Assembly (NCBI GenBank): GCA_030272585.1
Contig: BSYQ01000012.1
Span: 2,790,001-2,854,000, forward strand
Reading direction: 5' to 3'
Length of the DNA stretch: 64,000 nt
From: Bryopsis sp. KO-2023
Lineage: Eukaryota > Chlorophyta > Ulvophyceae > Bryopsidales > Bryopsidaceae
The stretch's first letter is position 1, and every line of letters begins with the position of its first letter. Positions 57,984 to 64,000 of the stretch are shown here, in pieces. A program made the translations under genes and the position numbers. The notes under the pieces are model-generated. The model was not told the DNA's origin and ran no database searches. It saw only the letters and a program-made list of their open reading frames with translations.

Positions 57984-59486
57984 ATGGCAGAAGCACTAAA
58001 GGATATGGTGAGGAAACACCCGGAGGTATTCGGCCCGATCATACCTCCGCAGCAAACGAAAATGGAGGAACTAGCGGTATCGATGGAGGAGTGCGGCTAT
58101 AGGAGAGAGCCGCCAAAGTCGAACGTCCCCCAAAGGAGCATCCAAGACCAGAGATTGTCCGAGGAACAAGTGAAGGAGTGGTTAAAGGAACAGGTGGAAC
58201 TCGGGTTCATAGAACCTTTGCAACGGAAGGACTATCCTCGCGGCGTATACTGGAATCCATCCCAGATAAGCTACTGCGAAAGGAGAAAGGGACCGAGGCC
58301 GATAATAGACTTCAGGAAGCTCAACACCTACGGCAGCGATGAGCACCAACCGGGCATTCAAGACGCAAGAAGACTGGTGCGATCTATCCCGGGCAAGTGG
58401 AAGTACTTCATCGTCGTGGACATAGCCAAGGCATACAATAAAGTGCCGATCAAGAAGGAGGTCAAGGCATTGACGGCGTTCAAAGTGGGGAGCAAAGAGT
58501 TTGTCAACAGCACCATTCCCCACGGCACTTCGTGGTCCGTGAGGGTATTCAACGACAAGATGTGCCGGGTATTCGAAGGTTTGGAGGAGTTCCGCCGCTA
58601 CATGGATGATCTGCTCATTGGCGGCGCTACTGTGGAGGAGTGCTTCCAGAACTTCGGTAGAATAGTTTCTCGATGCAAGGAATACGGACTTCAAATCAAC
58701 CAAAGGAAAATCGTCAGTGGAACTGAGGTGAAGTTTCTCGGATTCCACATTCAACAAGGAAAGTTTCATCCGGATATACCTTGGGAAAAAGTGAATGAAA
58801 CTATTGCTAAACTGGTTGGAACGGCGGAAATGAGGGAAATTCAGCAGCTCCGCGGTCTGCTGAACGCCTTCAAGAACTCGACTCTGGAATGGGACATGCA
58901 ACATTTGCTATCCAGGATGGAAGCCAATCAAGTACCGCCACAGGAGATAAAGGCGGAACTACAAAGTAAGGTATCGCAATGGCTGAGTCGTTGCTATTGC
59001 CGTGCATTTTCTGCCGGCGATACTCAACGGAAGTTGTTTGTTGATTGGGCTTCTATTGATACATCAGAGTATTTTGGATATATTTTGACAGATGGATCGG
59101 GGAGGATTTTATACCTCGGACACGGAAAAATAAGTGGACAACATTCAAGTTTCTTGGGGGAAGTATTGGCAGCTATGAGCGCCGTTAAGGAAATACCCAC
59201 AGATTTGTGGAGGGGAACTGCCGTTCAGATTTTTTCCGATAATTGGGCGGCAGTGAAAAGTCTATGGGCTCACCTCACCCAAGAGGGGAAAGAAGCAGCA
59301 CCTATTAAGGATTTGAGAACTTTGAGAGCGGTAACGGGAATCAAAGAAATTTTGCAGTTCAGCGGTTGTTCGAGTATCTCCGTACAACACATAGATGGGA
59401 AAGCCAATTTTGTGGCTGATCATTTGAGTAGATGGTATGAAATTCGGAGTACTTCACAGTGGAAACGAAGTGGGTTACAGCTGTAA
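57984..59486 (+). CDS. Reverse transcriptase-RNase H region
   Basis: A 500-codon frame of the retrotransposon. Reverse transcriptase motifs include PIIDFRKLN, VVDIAKAYNKVP, the active-site YMDDLLIGG and FLGFHIQQGKFHPD. RNase H motifs include LFVDWASID, SFLGEVLAAMSAV, IFSDNWAAVKSL and HIDGKANFVADHLSRW. The frame ends at the 3' LTR boundary. Confidence 0.9.
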   Translation: MAEALKDMVRKHPEVFGPIIPPQQTKMEELAVSMEECGYRREPPKSNVPQRSIQDQRLSEEQVKEWLKEQVELGFIEPLQRKDYPRGVYWNPSQISYCERRKGPRPIIDFRKLNTYGSDEHQPGIQDARRLVRSIPGKWKYFIVVDIAKAYNKVPIKKEVKALTAFKVGSKEFVNSTIPHGTSWSVRVFNDKMCRVFEGLEEFRRYMDDLLIGGATVEECFQNFGRIVSRCKEYGLQINQRKIVSGTEVKFLGFHIQQGKFHPDIPWEKVNETIAKLVGTAEMREIQQLRGLLNAFKNSTLEWDMQHLLSRMEANQVPPQEIKAELQSKVSQWLSRCYCRAFSAGDTQRKLFVDWASIDTSEYFGYILTDGSGRILYLGHGKISGQHSSFLGEVLAAMSAVKEIPTDLWRGTAVQIFSDNWAAVKSLWAHLTQEGKEAAPIKDLRTLRAVTGIKEILQFSGCSSISVQHIDGKANFVADHLSRWYEIRSTSQWKRSGLQL

Positions 59487-59955
59487 CCCCAAACCACGTC
59501 GCCTTAACCGATTTGGTCACCTCCACGGGAGGAGTGCTGCCACAGAACTGAGACTGTGGCAGCAGTGCAGTAATGATTGTGGTGAAGGAGCAGTCCTGCC
59601 ACAGCAGGGTTTTTTATAATAATTTGTCAAGGTTTCTAAGGGCAGTTGGGTAGTAGTTAGACCGTCCATTTGTTAGGTTCAATAAGGGTTAGTAAGGGTT
59701 ATTATAGGTCAAAGAGGTAGCTAGGTTGTAGCTGAAGTCCATTGGGGCTGAAGCTACAGTTTTTGTATTTATAAAGCACCTCTGAACATATTCGATGTAA
59801 GCTCTCTTTTTGTTCGAGTGTTTGTCTTCTCCTATCCGACCTTTGCACACTACCACGTTCAACCACGAGCCCTTAGGCTCTTTTCCGTTCTCCCCACGAT
59901 CAGTCCCTCCGCAGGGGTGACCCAATAGGGAGAGACGACGTCATTTGTGGTTACA
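59482..59955 (+). repeat. 3' LTR
   Basis: Direct repeat of 55416-55903, near-identical by eye, followed by the second copy of GTTGGA. At its left edge the sequence GGGTTACAGCTGTAACCC is a perfect 18-base palindrome across the internal/LTR junction. Confidence 0.9.
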
Positions 59956-59961
59956 GTTGGA

Positions 59962-62900
59962 TTGTCTTTGCTGGCATGTTGACACATTTCATTGATTATT
60001 TCCCGATCCATAATGTTTTGCTGTGTTTTTTGGGGCGAAACAGGAAGGGGGTTGCTTGAAGGTTGACGAGTACTATTTTTGATTCCCGATATTCTGTTCA
60101 ACTCTGAGTGTTTCTTTAGTTTTTCCCCATAGACTTGCTGACTGGATGGTTTTGTCTATTTCCTGTCTCTCTTTCCCCAGTTTAGCTTTTTCAAATTCTG
60201 AATTACAGCCATTAAGTAGATCTGAGAGTGACGCAAGTATGCAATGGCGGCAAAATCTGTGCGAAAATGAAACATCCCCCCGGTCATTCCTTTTTCTGTA
60301 TCTTTTTCTTCTTCTCTCTGTTTCGAGTTATTTCCTAACGATTCTTTTTCTGTTTTTTTTTCTTCCAGCAACCCTTTTTTTTTTAATTTCCGTTGGAACA
60401 TTTTGTCGATGAAACTCCATTTGAAAAAAAGGATCATGAGAATGAAAAAAACAGCAACCAAGAACAGCAGGGTTTTTCCCACCAACCTTCAAAAAGACAC
60501 ATTTAAATTTTTTGAAAGCATAACATGCAAAGCTTCAAGAAAAATCAATGCCCTAATAAAAAAATCCTACAGAAAGACCGAACAAACAAAAAGGACGATT
60601 TGAAACTGAAATCAATTCAGACCTTATTTCTTTCTGTCTAAAGGAAATCCCAACACATTAGAAAAAGAAAACACAAAGCTATGACCAACCATATTGATTG
60701 TGATTGTGATTGTTATGTTTTTTTGTTTTTTTTGCCATTTCAAAAGCCAAACTACATCTGTGCAGATCTTGCAGACTAAATTGGAAAACCCATTGCAAGG
60801 CACAACAGCAAATCTCCATCCTCAAATTTCCTTCTGAAAAAAATTGCCCCGTTTCTACTCCTTGGGTGTTCAACCTTCATTGAACCGGTGGTTTCCAGGA
60901 AAGCATACCCCTCAGCATGAACCTGTCCCTACAAGAGCATCAGGTTCTTTTCCTTTCGAGTCGCTTGGATGTGTTTGACCCTCCCATCCTCCCAGTGTTC
61001 TAGGAAATGGGACAAGGCCTTTACTTTATCCTTTGTTTAAAAAGCGTCAGATCGTGAGGTATCGACCCCTTTCAGAAATGTGTTGTTGTAAATCTTGTGT
61101 GGAAAGGAGTGAATCAGTTGGGTAGTTGCTGTGCATTTTGTACAGTTAGGACTCTGGGTTGTGGTACTGGAAGGGACTTTGGTTGAAACAGGGGTTGTAC
61201 TTTTTACTGTAAGAATGTGAATTCAACCCCTGTCCAAAGAGTCACATTGAAATCAAGCGAAAAACTCATTTTTTTTTAGCTGTTTTTTCGTAAGGCAAGG
61301 AGTACTAAAGAAATATCTAAATACTTTCTGAGACACGTTTTTGTTCGTTTTCTTACAATAACTTCTTGTCCAGAATCTAACGCTCATCCCTCCTTCCCCC
61401 CAGAAGCACCCGCTCCGTTCATTTAACAAACCGCCCAGGAATTCAAGCCCAATCTTGTTTTTTCCCCAACTCATGATACGAAAAAGAAAGCTATATCTTT
61501 TTCTTCATTTAACTGAAACAGCAAAGCTACCTTGCTCAGGGATGGATGCTTAAACGCACTTCTCAACCCCCCCCCCCCCCCTTAACCCCCCAATGCCAAT
61601 TCCTAACATTCGAAGCCATTTTCCAACCCAAAAACAGAAAATGGCATCCACCGAGGAGAACCTTCCCCCCCAAAAAAAAACAAAACAAAACAACACCTTA
61701 CTCGAAATCAAATGGGGTCTAATTTCATGGTCACTCTGAGGAGAACCCTAAGAGTAACACTCACTCTCTCTCACTCTTTTTTTTTCCTATTCCTTGCAAA
61801 AATAAAACAATTGTTTCATTGTTTACTTTCCTAAGCTTGCAGCGGTGTTCTAGGCACTTGCCCAGACTCACACATATATATGTATATATATATATATATT
61901 TTGTTTGAAAATATAATAAATGTTTAAGAAAAAATGCACACAGTGGAGTGGGAACACTCACCATCATACCCCTGGCACCTTTAGTCATACGCATTTTTAG
62001 ATACTTCAAAAACATTCAACCACAGAAAGGTGGCGGGCATCTTTTTTCCGACTCTTTTCCAGAATAGCCCCTTATTTTTTTTTCGTTTCCTCTGGGGACT
62101 GCCACCCATACGAACTCCTAATAAAAAACCCTTCTTATTATATTTGAGAAGCTTGGATAATTCCAGAAACAAAAAGGAAAAGAGTTTGTTTTTTTTGATG
62201 CCGATTTTTTTTTTTTTTTGGAACTTTTTTATCTTGTAATGGTTTGCTGTAAAGTATGTTTCGACACCCTCCATCGAAAATTGCTGAAAAGGATGAAAAC
62301 AAAGCATGTCAAATCAAAAAGCTTGAAGTACCCCTCCCTCTCCCTATCTAATGCCAGAAAATTTTAAAAAAGAAAAAGCAAAGTATGGCGCATTCGTTTG
62401 GACAAAAAACCTCAACCCTAAATTCTTTTAGCATGTTTCATAACAAATTCGGCACTCTTTCATCGAGGCATTCTTTCTAGCCCTGATTCCCCCCCCCCCA
62501 CCAATGTCTTTTGATCAACTCACTTTCTTTTTTTTTTCCCTTACTGCAAAGCCCCTCTGAAAAATATATTCAGAAGCGTTTCATGGAAAAAACGAAACAA
62601 GTCACCCTCCTGGTTCCTCCCCCACTTTCCAATTTTCATCTTTTTTGAAAAAAAAAACATTCACAGCTAGTGCCCTGAGGTATTCTTACAATTGGATCAA
62701 TTCTATCGCTCAAATTCCAACCCTCTTTTTATCGATATTTTCACTTGTGAATCGTGGATGTTTTTTTTGTTTTTTTTTGTTTCTGCAAACCCGTCAAATT
62801 AATTTTCTTTCCCTATGATATTTTTCGTTGGCAGTCGGGACAATTTTCATAAAAGGAGGTTGAACCACCCACACCCCCCCCCAAAAAAAATGCGTATCAC

Positions 62901-63070
62901 ACAAAACCGTCACACTTTTTCTCACTCTTTTTTTTTCCCGCTTCCTAGTTCACACTTCCCCACTGTCTATAAAAATAGCGGCGATCTCACCGCCCTACTG
63001 TTTTTTTTTGTACAAAAATAAAAAAGAAACGTCATATTTCAAAAAGAAAAAACAAAGCCAGCCCCGCATG
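59962..63070. other. Homopolymer-rich spacer, no gene seen
   Basis: AT-rich DNA with C, A and T runs (a C-run of about 14 near 61566-61580, an (AT)n near 61875-61900). Short low-complexity frames only. Confidence 0.55.
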
Positions 63071-63076
63071 ACACAC

Positions 63077-63541
63077 TCATGTCGTTTGGGGCATCGTCGA
63101 AGAAGACAATTCAGCATCGTTGGCACTCAAAATTTCCTCGTCGTTCAACCCACACAAATCGGGGGCCGATCCAAACGCCTTTATGAAAATACTCTTCTGA
63201 CACACCCCTCCGTTCGTCGACAAATCCCCTTCGCTATAATTAGGCGTCGAAGGGCCCCCGACTGCCCCATCGAAACTGGTGAACCCCCGATGAGCCGTCA
63301 ACCTCGCCTTCAGCAAATCCAGGTTTCGTTTCCATTTCGCCTTGGCTCGCTTCTCGTGCATGTTGTGGATGACTAATCGATCCTGGTCAGTCATCTCTGG
63401 GACGTCAGCCAGAGCCACCTCTTTGTGCAACAGCTCCAGTTTGTGTAAATTGTCGGAAGACATGGAGGCTGACAGCGTTTTTTGGATGCTGAGAGTGGTG
63501 GAGGGGACGCTGGTGCCCACCATCCAAGGATGTTTCAAAAC
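63077..63541 (-). CDS. Last exon of a CaMK-like protein kinase (5' part not in window)
   Basis: An exon of 465 bases starts after a GGCGCAG acceptor and ends at a stop at 63077. Its first residues, VLKHPWMVG, are the kinase subdomain XI end typical of CaMK/CDPK-type kinases (consensus LxHPWx). A regulatory tail of about 145 residues follows: Ser/Thr-rich (TLSIQKTLSASMSSD), then a basic helix (NMHEKRAKAKWKRNLDLLKA) that could be an autoinhibitory or calmodulin-binding segment, then an acidic Ser-rich end. The catalytic exons lie beyond the right edge or were not recognised. No EF-hands are seen. Confidence 0.6.
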   Translation of the reverse strand, partial: VLKHPWMVGTSVPSTTLSIQKTLSASMSSDNLHKLELLHKEVALADVPEMTDQDRLVIHNMHEKRAKAKWKRNLDLLKARLTAHRGFTSFDGAVGGPSTPNYSEGDLSTNGGVCQKSIFIKAFGSAPDLCGLNDEEILSANDAELSSSTMPQTT

Positions 63542-63544
63542 CTG

Positions 63545-63935
63545 CGCCGTTAGCATGGCAAAAAACCAATCATCAATAATAATAGTAATTTCCCCAGCGA
63601 TGTACATAATTTTTGACCAGATTTTTCTGAATGTGGCAATCGTACTAAACATAAATTTTGAAATTATTTGACACAAAGGCCAAAAGGCCGGGTGCAGCCC
63701 GTGTCATAGTCTGACTCAGAAAGAAACAAGAAAAGCACCGTATCGTCACGATGCCCAGATCTAGCTAGCTCTCTACCCCAAAAGGAGAATAAAAAAGAAA
63801 CTGGGTTGAGAACCTCCAGAAAAAACGCTGACCAGAATTGCATGGGCAATCCCAGAAAAAAATCACTTTCCGAATCACTTATCCAACCAAACATAGTTTA
63901 AAAAATATAATAAAAAAAAAAAAAATATATATATA
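63545..63935. other. Probable intron of the kinase gene
   Basis: Sequence between the kinase exon and the transposon end. No further exon is recognised. Confidence 0.35.
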
Positions 63936-64000
63936 CAGTAGACGCCGCTTTATTAACCCCATTCGGGCCACGCCTTTTCGGGCTAATAAAGCGATTGGTT
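63936..64000. mobile_element. End of a pogo/Tigger-like DNA transposon (cut by window)
   Basis: The sequence CAGTAGACGCCGCTTTATTA directly follows a TA dinucleotide and has the CAGT start typical of pogo/Tigger inverted repeats. A 14-base subterminal inverted repeat (CGCTTTATTAACCC against GGGCTAATAAAGCG) lies within the next 45 bases. The element continues beyond the window, so size and coding content are unknown. Confidence 0.55.

Larger units (their letters stand above)
55416..59955 (+). mobile_element. LTR retrotransposon, Ty3/Gypsy-like
   Basis: A 4.5-kb element has two long direct repeats at its ends and a 6-bp target duplication GTTGGA (55410-55415 and 59956-59961). The LTRs begin TGTAACC and end GGTTACA. 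Internal parts in order are a gag-like region, an aspartic protease, reverse transcriptase and RNase H. No integrase domain is recognised between RNase H and the 3' LTR. The LTRs are near-identical by eye, so insertion was recent. Both internal reading frames are long and open and the element looks largely whole. Confidence 0.92.

Overview
The window is nuclear DNA of an intron-bearing eukaryote. The genes are split by spliceosomal introns (GT-AG, with two GC-AG cases), and the spacers are long, AT-rich and full of homopolymer runs. A TTC8/BBS8 gene means the organism builds cilia. That gene, a GID4-type ubiquitin-ligase subunit, TKL and CaMK-type kinases, a BTB/glycine-rich protein and many secreted lectin-like or cysteine-rich proteins suggest a ciliated unicellular alga or protist. 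I cannot name the species. Exons were joined by eye using splice consensus, reading phase and family resemblance; no alignment or search was run.

Left part (1-23 kb): a GC-rich, hairpin-rich segment with a tRNA-top-half-like motif (0.8-1.03 kb); a secreted alpha-carbonic anhydrase on the minus strand whose last exons were not found (2331-1076); a second tRNA-top-half motif beside a structured GC-rich block (5.2-5.6 kb); a TKL kinase (6.5-8.1 kb); an unrecognised protein (8.4-9.9 kb); a possible GATAD1-like zinc finger (12.3-13.1 kb); a TA-flanked MITE (14.3 kb); a PCxxC protein (15.1-16.3 kb); a glycine-rich ALK-type domain protein (17.2-18.8 kb); and a complete six-exon TTC8/BBS8 on the minus strand (23138-20745).

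Middle (23-40 kb): about 3.5 kb of homopolymer-rich DNA; a GID4/Vid24 gene (minus, 29167-26699); microsatellites; a third tRNA-top-half motif; and a 13-exon secreted protein (32836-38374) with alanine-rich repeats, an acidic linker and phase-1 cysteine modules.

Right part (40-64 kb): a 1,644-residue secreted protein with nine tandem fucolectin-type (FTP) domains; a small secreted His/Ser/Thr-rich protein; a BTB plus glycine-rich protein divergent from a secreted H-type lectin; a second alanine-rich secreted protein; an LTR retrotransposon with near-identical LTRs and a 6-bp target duplication; the last exon of a CaMK-like kinase; and the edge of a pogo/Tigger-like DNA transposon cut by the window end.

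The main theme is an extracellular set of proteins: nine-fold FTP lectin, H-type lectin, two alanine-rich/cysteine-rich proteins, a small secreted protein and a secreted carbonic anhydrase. Four of these genes (32.8, 40.5, 47.8 and 55.0 kb) share one architecture: a very short signal-peptide exon followed by a phase-1 intron, which fits exon shuffling of secreted modules.
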